Of a DNA stretch of 64,000 bases, positions 17,915 to 26,010 are shown in pieces. Source of the DNA: Acidobacteriaceae bacterium KBS 89 (GTDB lineage: Bacteria; Acidobacteriota; Terriglobia; Terriglobales; Acidobacteriaceae); contig KB906760.1 in assembly GCA_000381605.1 (NCBI GenBank), positions 310,001 to 374,000 on the forward strand. Reading direction: 5' to 3'. The notes under the pieces were generated by a model. It searched no databases, was not told the DNA's origin, and was given only the letters and a program-made list of their open reading frames with translations. The position numbers were made by a program, and so were the translations under genes. How positions within the stretch are numbered: the stretch's first letter is position 1; every line of letters starts with the position of its first letter.

Positions 17915-19024
17915 TCATCCACCAATATGGACCATGTTGCGCGATGGCTTTTCGAAACCCGGTTCGCCAATGTGATGTCGCGCCTCTTTGTGCATCACAA
18001 TCCTCCGTATATACGCAGCAAGCTCCTCATCGGTTCCGCCTCGCACTATCTGGCCGTACAGGTCATGGTCGCTTTGCGAAAACAGGCAGGTCCGTATCTT
18101 CCCATCCGAAGTCAGCCGCACGCGACTGCAGTGGCCGCAGAAGGGCCGCGACACTGGCGCGATAATTCCGATCTCACCAACTCCATCGTCAAACGTAAAC
18201 CGCTTCGCCGTCTCGCTCGCTGCATGCGGCGCCAGCTCCACCAGCGGACGATACGCATTCAAGCGTTCCACAATCTCGTCCATCGAGATCACGGTCTCCC
18301 GCTTCCAGCTGCGGTCTTCTTCAAGCGGCATCCACTCGATAAATCGAACGATGACGCCTTCGCGCCGCGAGAACTCCGCGAACTGTTCAATCTGCACATC
18401 GTTGAATCCGCGCAGCAGAACACAATTTACTTTAACCGGTCCCAACCCCACAGCCTGCGCCTTACGAATGCCTGCCAGCACCTTGTCGAAGCTTCGTGGC
18501 ACCCGTGTGATCGCGGTAAACGTCTCTGCGTCCACCGCATCCATGCTCACCGTCACGCGATTCAAGCCGGCGTCCTTCAGTGGCTGTGCCAGCCCCTCCA
18601 GCAGATGTCCATTTGTGGTCAGCGCGATATCCAGCGGCAATCCATGCCGCTCGCCCTCGCCTGCAAAGCTCCCGTCCGGCAGATAAGCCGTACGCATCCC
18701 CGCCAGTTCTCGAACCATCTCCACCAGGCCCGATCGCAGCAGCGGCTCTCCCCCGGTCAGGCGGACCTTCTCCACACCCATCGAGACAAACAGCCGCACC
18801 ATCCGCAGATAGTCGGCAATGGGCAACTCGGTATACTGCGCTCCCTCGTTGCCCGTCCTGCAATAGACACATTTGTAATTACATCGGTCAGTTACCGAGA
18901 CGCGCAGATCCGTAATGGCCCGGCCAAATTTGTCCCGCAACCTAGCCGGCTTCTGCCGAGCGTCTTCCCTGGGCTCCAACACCGCTGTGCGTCCGTCATC
19001 GAGGATCAGGGAAGGGTAGGACAT
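17915..19024 (-). CDS. moaA: GTP 3',8-cyclase MoaA
   Basis: The protein has 369 residues. This radical-SAM enzyme carries out the first step of molybdenum cofactor synthesis. The SAM cluster motif is DRCNYKCVYC, followed by the SAM-binding LTGGEPLLR. The second [4Fe-4S] cluster is held by CGHCSRVRLTSDGKIRTC, and the C-terminus is the Gly-Gly tail (NMVHIGG) needed for GTP cyclisation. It is about 40 residues longer than usual; one extra loop lies at AGMRTAYLPDGSFAGEGERH between the radical-SAM strands. The formate dehydrogenase at the window start is a potential consumer of the cofactor. No other moa genes lie nearby. Confidence 0.95.
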   Translation of the reverse strand: MSYPSLILDDGRTAVLEPREDARQKPARLRDKFGRAITDLRVSVTDRCNYKCVYCRTGNEGAQYTELPIADYLRMVRLFVSMGVEKVRLTGGEPLLRSGLVEMVRELAGMRTAYLPDGSFAGEGERHGLPLDIALTTNGHLLEGLAQPLKDAGLNRVTVSMDAVDAETFTAITRVPRSFDKVLAGIRKAQAVGLGPVKVNCVLLRGFNDVQIEQFAEFSRREGVIVRFIEWMPLEEDRSWKRETVISMDEIVERLNAYRPLVELAPHAASETAKRFTFDDGVGEIGIIAPVSRPFCGHCSRVRLTSDGKIRTCLFSQSDHDLYGQIVRGGTDEELAAYIRRIVMHKEARHHIGEPGFEKPSRNMVHIGG

Positions 19025-19280
19025 CGTCTCGCCGCCATCTGCTTCATTTCTATACTTAAGATGAGATGCGTAGGCTCGAAAAGCGAATCAGATCCTGCAA
19101 GAACCTAAGTATAGCCGCAGGTGTTGGAAAGGCTATGTGTTTTACACTACATAAACGAGCCCGCTGCCCGCTGCCGATTTTCCAATTTCGAAACAACCTG
19201 CCCTGCAACCGAAAAAACACCACAGAGTCACCGCATGCCCGAACTCGTCGCTGCATCTCGGCTGATCCGTGGTTTAGCTT

Positions 19281-19565
19281 CTAATAGCTGATGAATTCAT
19301 TGCTGCCGCGCTTCAGCCGCATACCCACAATGCCGAACACCAGCGAAAGCGTGAACATGAACGCGTCCCAATACACCATCGGGTGGATCCATCCCGGCGA
19401 CAGCGTCCAGTCCTGACCGGCCCAGAGGGTCACCAGCGTTCCGATAATCAGTGTCTGAAGGCAGAGCACCAGAAATAACTGGCCACGACGCCGACGCTTA
19501 TCCAGCAGTTCCACCTGGTCCGGTGTCAGATTGCGTTCTTCGATGGGAAGCAGTGTGTTCGCCAT
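19281..19565 (-). CDS. Small membrane protein of unknown function
   Basis: The protein has 94 residues from the ATG at 19565 (GGAG upstream); a longer frame to 19730 is possible but its extra part looks non-coding. A charged N-terminus (LTPDQVELLDKRRRRGQ) is followed by two transmembrane helices, LFLVLCLQTLIIGTLVTLWA and a second around WDAFMFTLSLVFGIVGM, with a short basic end (RLKRGSNEFISY). I do not recognise a family. It is flanked by moaA (255-bp gap) and the SpoIIE-type phosphatase downstream. Confidence 0.7.
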   Translation of the reverse strand: MANTLLPIEERNLTPDQVELLDKRRRRGQLFLVLCLQTLIIGTLVTLWAGQDWTLSPGWIHPMVYWDAFMFTLSLVFGIVGMRLKRGSNEFISY

Positions 19566-19741
19566 TACGTTTCTGGTCTCCGCGTTCTTTCGTTCGAAAA
19601 GGAACCAACGCTCCACTGGAACATCGGTAACTCTCACTCGTATTAAATCACAGCCGGCCTCGTCAGGCCACGGCTGCGAAAGAAGGGTAGTGAGCCAGTC
19701 TCCGAAAACCGGTTTTTGGGGCAATATCAATCCAGAAGCGA

Positions 19742-21868
19742 CTAAGCCGCGGTCCGGATAATTGAGATGACGCTGATGTCATCCTCCTGACCAAAATTCT
19801 GGGCTGCGGTGGCGATTGCTGCGGCGCTAGCCGAGTTTCGGACCAGATCCAGAATGCGGTCGAAGCCAAACAGGTTTCCGTTCAGGTCGGTGGCTTCGGC
19901 GATGCCGTCCGACATCAGTAGCAACTGGTCGCCCTGGGTAAACCTGAACTGGAGCACCGAGAACTCCGCATCTTCGATCATGCCCAACGGCAGCGATCCT
20001 TCGATCTCGAGCGGCTGGCCGTTGAGGTACGGAGGCAGGTGCCCGGCGTTGGCAAGCATCGCCCCGCCGTCCGCGCCAATTCGCAGCGCGAGGCAGGTGG
20101 CGGCTGCGTGGCTGCGTCCCCACAGCCGCTGATTCAGCACCTTCAACACCGCCAGCGGATCGGGATCGAAGTTCGCCGACGTACGGATAGCGCCCACCAG
20201 AAGCGCCACCAGCATTCCCGCCTGCAGACCCTTGCCGGCAACATCGCCGGCAACAATCAGCATGCTGCCGTTGGAGGGGTGCGGAAGGATCTGGAAGAAG
20301 TCGCCGCCCACCTCGCGCGCCGGACGGTACTCGCTCGCTATCGCCAGCCCCGGAAGTGTCGCAATGGGCTCGGGCAGAATCACCTTCTGCACCTCCTGCG
20401 CCTGCTTCACATCGAGTTCCATCAAACGTTGCCGCCGCACGGTCCGCAACAGTCGTCGCAATAGCAGCGCGGCGATGACGAACACCAGCAGCAGATTGGC
20501 AATATCCCCAAGAGTGATCTGCACACCAAGGGGAAACCAGGTCAGGTTAATATGCAGAAAGTTGAGTTCCTCCCAGAATTGCGCAATTCCCCATAACATC
20601 ACGGCTGGCAGTACCGACCAGCCCTCCACTCCCTCCTTGCGAATGCCCTGAACGATGCACACGAGCATCAGCGGCAGGAAGAGCAGCTTGGCAACCACAT
20701 ACACATCGCCAAAGACGGCGCTGATCCAGGGCGGAACCACCATAAAGACCAACAGGTTTCGGCCCAGGGCAATCGAGACTGCGCAAAGTAAACCCAACCC
20801 TGCCGCGGCCCACGGCAGCCACGCCAGTCGTTTAAGCCCAAACCAGCTCCACCACACCATCGCCCATGCCACGAAAATGAGCGGACGCAAAACGACGAAC
20901 CTGAGCGGATCCCCGACCGTCATGCCCATGTATTGCGTACCGTCAAGGATAACCACCACAGCGTCAAATATCGCAGTAAGCAGGCAGGCGGTTCCAAGCC
21001 AGAGATAGACCCGGTCCGAGCGATCAACGATGGTCAGGCTTAAAGCCAGGAAAGCGAACAGCCCGAACATCGTTGCTGAAATAAGATGGTCCGCGATTGC
21101 GCGAAAGGCGTCGAACCAGCGGACCCGATCGTTGACTGTCACCGCGCCGGCCTCGCCCAGTAGCGGCGCGGTGCGCAAGCCACCGACATCGGGGTAATTC
21201 GACGGTGTAGAAGGCTCCATCCAGACCCGGAAGGCCAGCACTCGAGTGGGTGAACCGGGATTGCCTGGCTCCGGCAGATCGAACCTCATCGGCTGCGTGT
21301 TATAGACAACCGGCCTGCTGGAAGAGAACCCGCCAAAACTGCCAACCAGCTTCCCGTTCTGGAAGATCTGGTATCCATCGTCCACGCCGGGCGGACCCTC
21401 AATGGCCAGTTTTTCTCCCGCCGCAGCCGTCACCTGCACCCTGAGGCGATACCAGCCGTATCCCCAATCTCCCGCATGCCCCCGAGTTGTCCAGCCCGGC
21501 ACCATCCCCGAAACTCCATAGACGGGATCTAATGAACCGTCCGGTGGCGTCAGGTCCACAGTCTCCCACTTTGAGTCATCGAAATCTGGCTCGGCCCACA
21601 GCAGAGTATGGGTTGCTGGATCAACCGGTGAGTCGCCAATGTGAAACTTCCACGGCCCGTTGAGCGGCGCCGTAGAGGCACCGATGGTGATGTGTTCAAT
21701 CGGAGCATGGGCAGTCGCTACAGCCTGGGCGGCTAGTGACCAGGCGTCGTGACGAGACCAGACGAGTATTAAGAGAAGGAGAGAAAAGCGGGAGATTCGC
21801 GCCACCTTGGTTTCCCATCGCTTCGTAAGTATTGGAACGTAGACTACGTTAGCCCTTAGGCAGGGCAT
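19742..21868 (-). CDS. Membrane PP2C-type (SpoIIE) serine phosphatase with extracytoplasmic sensor
   Basis: The protein has up to 708 residues; a GTG at 21805 giving VARISRFSLLLLILVWS as signal sequence is an alternative start. It has an extracytoplasmic beta-sandwich (about 60-230, with GPWKFHIGDSP and WGYGWYRLRVQV, like 7TMR-DISM/glycosidase-sandwich domains), then seven to eight transmembrane helices (about 255-475), a short coiled-coil (RRQRLMELDVKQAQEVQKVI) and a SpoIIE/PP2C phosphatase. The metal ligands and motifs are EVGGDFFQI, VAGDVAGKGLQAGM, LANAGHLPPYL, LLMSDGIAEATD and EDDISVISI. It is expected to dephosphorylate an anti-sigma-factor antagonist in response to an external ligand. 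No such partner gene lies next to it. Confidence 0.88.
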   Translation of the reverse strand: MPCLRANVVYVPILTKRWETKVARISRFSLLLLILVWSRHDAWSLAAQAVATAHAPIEHITIGASTAPLNGPWKFHIGDSPVDPATHTLLWAEPDFDDSKWETVDLTPPDGSLDPVYGVSGMVPGWTTRGHAGDWGYGWYRLRVQVTAAAGEKLAIEGPPGVDDGYQIFQNGKLVGSFGGFSSSRPVVYNTQPMRFDLPEPGNPGSPTRVLAFRVWMEPSTPSNYPDVGGLRTAPLLGEAGAVTVNDRVRWFDAFRAIADHLISATMFGLFAFLALSLTIVDRSDRVYLWLGTACLLTAIFDAVVVILDGTQYMGMTVGDPLRFVVLRPLIFVAWAMVWWSWFGLKRLAWLPWAAAGLGLLCAVSIALGRNLLVFMVVPPWISAVFGDVYVVAKLLFLPLMLVCIVQGIRKEGVEGWSVLPAVMLWGIAQFWEELNFLHINLTWFPLGVQITLGDIANLLLVFVIAALLLRRLLRTVRRQRLMELDVKQAQEVQKVILPEPIATLPGLAIASEYRPAREVGGDFFQILPHPSNGSMLIVAGDVAGKGLQAGMLVALLVGAIRTSANFDPDPLAVLKVLNQRLWGRSHAAATCLALRIGADGGAMLANAGHLPPYLNGQPLEIEGSLPLGMIEDAEFSVLQFRFTQGDQLLLMSDGIAEATDLNGNLFGFDRILDLVRNSASAAAIATAAQNFGQEDDISVISIIRTAA

Positions 21869-22063
21869 TGGATAGAGGCAAAATTAATAGGGTCTGGTCT
21901 GAAAAAACCCGCTGCAACGCTCTAGTCCCGTCTCAGTCCGAAAAACGACTTGCGGAAATTACGACTCGGCTACACGATGAACTTGCCGAAAACGTGACTT
22001 TTCACGGCACATCGGAACAGTTTCCGGATAGCCCGTCACTCGAGTGGAAACCCGTTGAATCCT

Positions 22064-22121
22064 GGATCTCAGGGGTCGAGACCCCGGACACTCCGGGTTC
22101 GACCCCTGAAATGGATGATCC
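22064..22121. repeat. Structured inverted repeat in a 411-bp gap
   Basis: The gap between the phosphatase (start 21868) and the gene at 22280 holds no convincing gene. Its main feature is a palindrome: an 11-bp perfect stem TCAGGGGTCGA / TCGACCCCTGA (22069-22079, 22099-22109), an inner stem around CCCGGA-cac-TCCGGG, and an outer GGATC/GATCC pair at 22064-22068 and 22117-22121. The inner arms differ by a 2-nt bulge. It could form a strong cruciform or RNA hairpin; no T-run follows on either side, so a standard terminator is unlikely. A dispersed REP-like element is possible. Confidence 0.75.
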
Positions 22122-22279
22122 ACTCATCTGTTCATTTCCGAACGCCGTTTTCTGATTTCAGACATCTCTTACAAATCGCTTCTCGTGTGAGTCGCAAAAA
22201 ACAATGACCTAGTCGAAGTGGCATTTGGTATCAAGCGTGCAGAATCCAAGATGAGAAAGTCGTACGGAGAGGATGCAAA

Positions 22280-22959
22280 ATGAGATCGTTCCGGGTGTGC
22301 GCCTTAACCGTTGTATGGCTCTTCTTCGCCTTTCCATCCTTTGGCCAATCGTCCCAAGAGATTGGGCTGTCAACTCTTGACAAGTTCGAACTGCACAACG
22401 TGAAGGCAGAGTCCGTCACGTATCGCGGGCACACCGCCATACGCGTCACGGATGCAGGTGCAGCTGACGTTGATGATGCCAGCGGTCTTGTCGTTCCGGA
22501 GTCATCTTTTCAAGATGGCACGATCGAAGTGGATCTGAGCGGGGATACAGTACCGAACGCACCGGAGACAGCGCGGGGCTTCGTTGGGATTTCATTCAGG
22601 GTATCTTCAGACAGATCTCATTTTGAGCGTTTCTATCTTCGTCCCAGAATGGGCGATCCAATGATCAGCTACAGCGAAACCATTCTGTGCAATACGTCTC
22701 CGCGCCCGGATTCGCGTGGCAAAAGTTGCGCACCGAAAGTCCCGGCAAGTATGAATCGTATGTCGATTTGGTGTCGGGAGAGTGGACGCACGTCAAAATA
22801 ACGGTTGCAGGAACTACCGCACGACTGTATGTCAATGGCTCTGATCAGCCAACCCTCATCGTGAACGACCTGAAACAACCTCCATCGAAGGGTGCAATCG
22901 CGATCTGGACCGGGCCGGGGACCATCGCTCATTTTTCAGGTCTCAAAATTACACCGTGA
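22280..22959 (+). pseudogene. Secreted concanavalin-fold-like protein, split by a single-base frameshift
   Basis: The first part (22280 onward) has a signal peptide (MRSFRVCALTVVWLFFAFPS, then FGQ) and a beta-rich domain ending RSHFERFYLRP. Reading must then move by one base at the CCC run 22643-22645; in the new frame it continues QNGRSNDQLQRNHSVQYVS, then WQKLRTESPGKYESYVDLV, GEWTHVKITVAGTTARLYVNG and a closing strand IAHFSGLKITP to the stop at 22959. Restoring one C gives a continuous protein of about 226 residues, resembling secreted laminin-G/concanavalin-like proteins (DUF1080 type; family assignment is inference). Either the gene is recently inactivated or the base is a sequencing error. 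Confidence 0.8.
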
Positions 22960-23065
22960 GAATGTGCGGACGCGTCGAATCAGGCTCGACTTTCTAGTCT
23001 CCTGTCACAGCGCGAGACACAGAAGACCACGGCAAAACAAACCGTCCCTTCGCCGCCCTCACAAA

Positions 23066-23338
23066 CTATATAAACGCCACCGACTGGATCCCCACCACAT
23101 CGAATCGCTTTCGGCACCGTACATTCTTGCAACCCATCGGGTCGTCTCGACGGACCATGTAACTCTGCGCCTTGGCAAAACGTGCACGGTCGCGGTCGTC
23201 GGCCCCTCTCGGCAACTGCGCCTTCTTCCGCCGCACCACCCAGTCGATCTGATACTCCCCCTGTTGCCCGCAGTGCGGACAAGTCATCACATGCGTCCTC
23301 TGCTCCGCCTTTTCATCGAAAAAATCCCGTTCTTCCAT
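23066..23338 (-). CDS. Small zinc-ribbon-like protein of unknown function
   Basis: The protein has 90 residues. The ATG at 23338 follows GAGGTG at good spacing. A likely zinc ribbon has one knuckle CPHCGQQGEY and a second Cys pair in GCKNVRCRKRF, separated by a basic helix (RRKKAQLPRGADDRDRARFA). The N-terminus MEERDFFDEKAEQRTHVMTC is highly charged. It may bind nucleic acid or serve as a metal-binding adaptor, but nothing is known. Codon use is typical of the chromosome. It is convergent with the frameshifted secreted gene. Confidence 0.75.
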   Translation of the reverse strand: MEERDFFDEKAEQRTHVMTCPHCGQQGEYQIDWVVRRKKAQLPRGADDRDRARFAKAQSYMVRRDDPMGCKNVRCRKRFDVVGIQSVAFI

Positions 23339-23469
23339 GCAACACCTCATCGGCTAGACGGCCCGTCCAGCCGACCGTCCCCCATCTGCAATCCTGCATC
23401 ACATCCCCCCTCGCAGGCAAGAGTAATGCATAATCACGCATGGGCTTCGCAGCCCTCAGGGAACGCGAG

Positions 23470-23670
23470 ATGAGCAAGCCAAAGAAAAAAGTCTTCTCCA
23501 AAGTCAAAGCCGTGAAGTCCAATGCCCGCGACCGTGTGGGTACGCCACCACCCGAGCGTGTGCTCCCCGACCCAAAACAGAAGATCGCCGCCAAGCCGAA
23601 GCACAAAAAAACCTTCGCCGATCTGCTCGGCTCCATCGACTCCCTCGACGCCCCAGGAGAAGACCAATGA
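23470..23670 (+). CDS. Small lysine-rich protein coupled to a SIMPL gene
   Basis: The protein has 66 residues, very basic at the N-terminus (MSKPKKKVFSKVKAVKSNAR) and with an amphipathic acidic C-terminus (KTFADLLGSIDSLDAPGEDQ). Its TGA overlaps the ATG of the next gene (ATGA at 23667-23670), so the pair should be translationally coupled. A start ten codons upstream (23440) is possible, but MSKPKKK is better placed behind GGGAACGCGAG. No family is recognised. Confidence 0.68.
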   Translation: MSKPKKKVFSKVKAVKSNARDRVGTPPPERVLPDPKQKIAAKPKHKKTFADLLGSIDSLDAPGEDQ

Positions 23671-24398
23671 AGATCCTCAACCTCTTTGCCGTTGTGCTAA
23701 CGACCGCCGCCGTCGCAGCCACATCGTTCAGCCAGACCATCCAGGTCAACAAGGAAAACCGCACCATCGCCATCACCGCCACCGACAAAGTCATCGCCAT
23801 GGCCGACACCGCCACCGTCCACATCGGCTTCATTACCTATGGCCCCGACAGCGACGCCGCCTACGCCGCCGGCTCGCACCTCTCGAACGCCATCGTGAAG
23901 GCGCTCACCGCCGCCGGCATTCCCAACGACACCATCGAAAGCGAAAACCAGAACGTCTCTCCCGTCCAGGAGTACCAGATCGACAAACTCACCCCGGCAG
24001 AGAAGGCCCAGCGCAAATTCCAGGTCGTTCAAAGCTGGACCGTCCGCACCAACGCCGCCGACGCAGCAAAAACCCTCGACCTCGCCGTCAAAGCCGGAGC
24101 CAACCAGTCCGGCCAGATCGACTGGAGCCTGAAGGACGAGAACGCCCCGCAGGCCGAAGCCGCCGCCAAAGCCCTCCAGCGCGCCCGCACCGTCGCCGGC
24201 GAGATGGCCGCCGGAATGAACGTCAAGCTCGGCGCGCTCATCTACGCCAGCAACGATACCCAGTCCGAGCCCATACGACCCATGATGCAGGCCATGGCCA
24301 AGAGCTCGATGGCTGCAGCAGCGCCGCCTCCGCTGGCGATCAATCCTCGCCGCATCGAAAAATCTGCCACCGTCTACGCCGTCTTCGCCATCGAATGA
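23667..24398 (+). CDS. SIMPL domain protein (DUF541), copy 1
   Basis: The protein has 243 residues with a signal peptide (MKILNLFAVVLTTAAVAATS, cleaved near FSQ). The mature protein begins with IQVNKENRTIAITATDKV and follows the DUF541/SIMPL layout: VHIGFITYGPDSDAAYAAGS, an alternating helix/strand core, a central RKFQVVQSWTVRTNAADAAK and a Lys/Gly-rich KLGALIYASNDT near the end. Relatives are periplasmic (BP26/OMP28-like oligomers, YggE-like stress proteins); the biochemical role is unclear. Codon use is the strong GC-ending pattern of the chromosome. It is followed 64 bp later by a second copy of different codon character. Confidence 0.88.
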   Translation: MKILNLFAVVLTTAAVAATSFSQTIQVNKENRTIAITATDKVIAMADTATVHIGFITYGPDSDAAYAAGSHLSNAIVKALTAAGIPNDTIESENQNVSPVQEYQIDKLTPAEKAQRKFQVVQSWTVRTNAADAAKTLDLAVKAGANQSGQIDWSLKDENAPQAEAAAKALQRARTVAGEMAAGMNVKLGALIYASNDTQSEPIRPMMQAMAKSSMAAAAPPPLAINPRRIEKSATVYAVFAIE

Positions 24399-24462
24399 AC
24401 GATTAGAATGAATCGCTAACTTTACTGTAGTAACGAATCAATTGACCTTTCGGGAGCAAGTC

Positions 24463-25182
24463 ATGAAGCTGATTCATTTTGTATGTTTAGCTGTTTGCGC
24501 CACGACACTTAGTTCAATTGCGCAAACTATAACGGTTAACAAGGAGAACCGAACAATTGCAGTCACTACAACAGACGAGGCTGAGGTGGTAGCTGACGTC
24601 GCTGCCGTAACAGTTGGGTTTACCCTTTTTGGAACTGATCAGAATCAGACTTACGCGGATGCTACTCGAACCTCCAATGCAATCATCACGGCGCTTCATG
24701 ACGCGGGCATAAAACAGGATGCAATCCAAAGCACCCAGCAGAGCCTGACAGCCATTGATGATGACGACAAACCTCGCTACGCCAAAGGAATTCGGTTTCG
24801 TTTTTCTCAGGCTTGGGTAGTTACGGGCCCCGCTTCTTCAGCAGCGGATATTCTTCAAGTCGCAATTACTACGGGAGCCAATAACAGCGGTGAAATTAAC
24901 TGGAAACTCAGCAACGAGGAGATGCTTGAGTCAGCAGCTTCGGAGAAAGCGCTGGCCCATGCTCAGAAGATTGCCGAACGGTATGCTGCGGGTTTGAAGA
25001 CCAAGCTGGGAGCCCTTATTTATGCGAGTAATCAAGAGCCACCTCGGGGATATTTCGGTAGAACCCTCAATACCTCAAGTGCGTCCCTGGGCAGCTCCAA
25101 GGTCAACTTGAAGCCGCTGGCTATCGCTCCCGAAAAGATATCTAAATCTGCCACCGTCTACGCCGTCTTCGCCATAGAATAG
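24463..25182 (+). CDS. SIMPL domain protein (DUF541), copy 2
   Basis: The protein has 239 residues; the ATG at 24463 is behind GGGAG, and a TTG at 24442 is less likely. The signal peptide is MKLIHFVCLAVCATTLSSIA. It aligns along its length with the upstream gene (TITVNKENRTIAVTTTDEAE; KLGALIYASNQE) but uses many A/T-ending codons, unlike its neighbour. Yet the last codons are nearly identical in DNA to copy 1 (the run ATCTGCCACCGTCTACGCCG extends to a match of about 32 nt). A tandem paralogue acquired from elsewhere, with gene conversion at the 3' end, would explain this (inference). Confidence 0.87.
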   Translation: MKLIHFVCLAVCATTLSSIAQTITVNKENRTIAVTTTDEAEVVADVAAVTVGFTLFGTDQNQTYADATRTSNAIITALHDAGIKQDAIQSTQQSLTAIDDDDKPRYAKGIRFRFSQAWVVTGPASSAADILQVAITTGANNSGEINWKLSNEEMLESAASEKALAHAQKIAERYAAGLKTKLGALIYASNQEPPRGYFGRTLNTSSASLGSSKVNLKPLAIAPEKISKSATVYAVFAIE

Positions 25183-25206
25183 GCTGTCTAAAAAGAGGGA
25201 ACTCCA

Positions 25207-26010
25207 ATGCCCGTCCATGAGTACCGCGAACTAAAGCCCAGTCCCGAAGCCGAAGCCATCTACCGTCGCTGGCTCGCCCGCCTCAACGACGAATTCACGC
25301 GCCACACCAAGCCCGAGATTCGCTCTCAGATCGTCCGTGACGAGCTCGTCCAGCTCTATCTCGGCCGGCCCTACCCCGGTCCTCCCAAGGCGACCCTCAA
25401 CCACGAACTCGCCATGCACACCCTCGTTCAAAGCCTCGACCCGCGCAACGCCACCCTCGAGCCCGAGTATTACGGCGATGTCGACGCCGAAAAATACGCC
25501 GCCCGCAAACCCCTCATCTGGTTCTGGCAGATGTTCGACCGCTCCCCCATCGGCCTCAACCACTGGCTAGGCTTCCGTTTCCGCTGCATGCTTGGCCGCC
25601 ACATCTTCCGCCACCTCGGCAAGCACGTCAAAATCTTCCACAACGTCGAGTTCACCTATGGCTACAACCTCACCATTGAAGACTCCTGCACCATCCACAA
25701 AAACGTCATGCTCGACGACCGTGGCGAGATCATCCTCCACGAAGGCACCAGCGTCTCCGATTACGCCAACATCTACTCCCACACCCACGACATCAACCAC
25801 CAGGCCGACGTCACCAACAAGGTCACCGAACTAGGCCCCCGCGCCCGCGTCACCTACCACGCCACCGTTCTCGCCGGAGCCAACGTCGGCGAAAACGCCA
25901 TGCTAGGAGCATTGGGTTTAGCCACCAAACCCGTCCCTCCCGCAACCGTCGCCGTCGGAATTCCCGCCCACGTCAAACGCCGGAAAGACCCCCTCACGAA
26001 GGCTGGTTGA
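25207..26010 (+). CDS. Left-handed beta-helix acyltransferase
   Basis: The protein has 267 residues. The N-terminal half is helical (residues 1-115, with AIYRRWLARLNDEF). The C-terminal half is a hexapeptide-repeat beta-helix (about 135-255): KHVKIFHNVEFTYGYNLTIE, TIHKNVMLDDRGEIILHEGT, the catalytic-type His in YSHTHDINHQ, and a capping ATVAVGIPAHVKR. This is the maltose/galactoside O-acetyltransferase group using acetyl-CoA; the acceptor sugar or lipid is unknown. The gene starts 24 bp after SIMPL copy 2. Its last 17 bp overlap the 3' end of the convergent TPR gene. Confidence 0.85.
   Translation: MPVHEYRELKPSPEAEAIYRRWLARLNDEFTRHTKPEIRSQIVRDELVQLYLGRPYPGPPKATLNHELAMHTLVQSLDPRNATLEPEYYGDVDAEKYAARKPLIWFWQMFDRSPIGLNHWLGFRFRCMLGRHIFRHLGKHVKIFHNVEFTYGYNLTIEDSCTIHKNVMLDDRGEIILHEGTSVSDYANIYSHTHDINHQADVTNKVTELGPRARVTYHATVLAGANVGENAMLGALGLATKPVPPATVAVGIPAHVKRRKDPLTKAG

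Noticed and set aside
21868..22155. 95-codon plus-strand frame before the frameshifted secreted gene
   Set aside because: It runs through the palindrome, has no ribosome site and its composition is not protein-like; it starts on the divergent gene's own start region.
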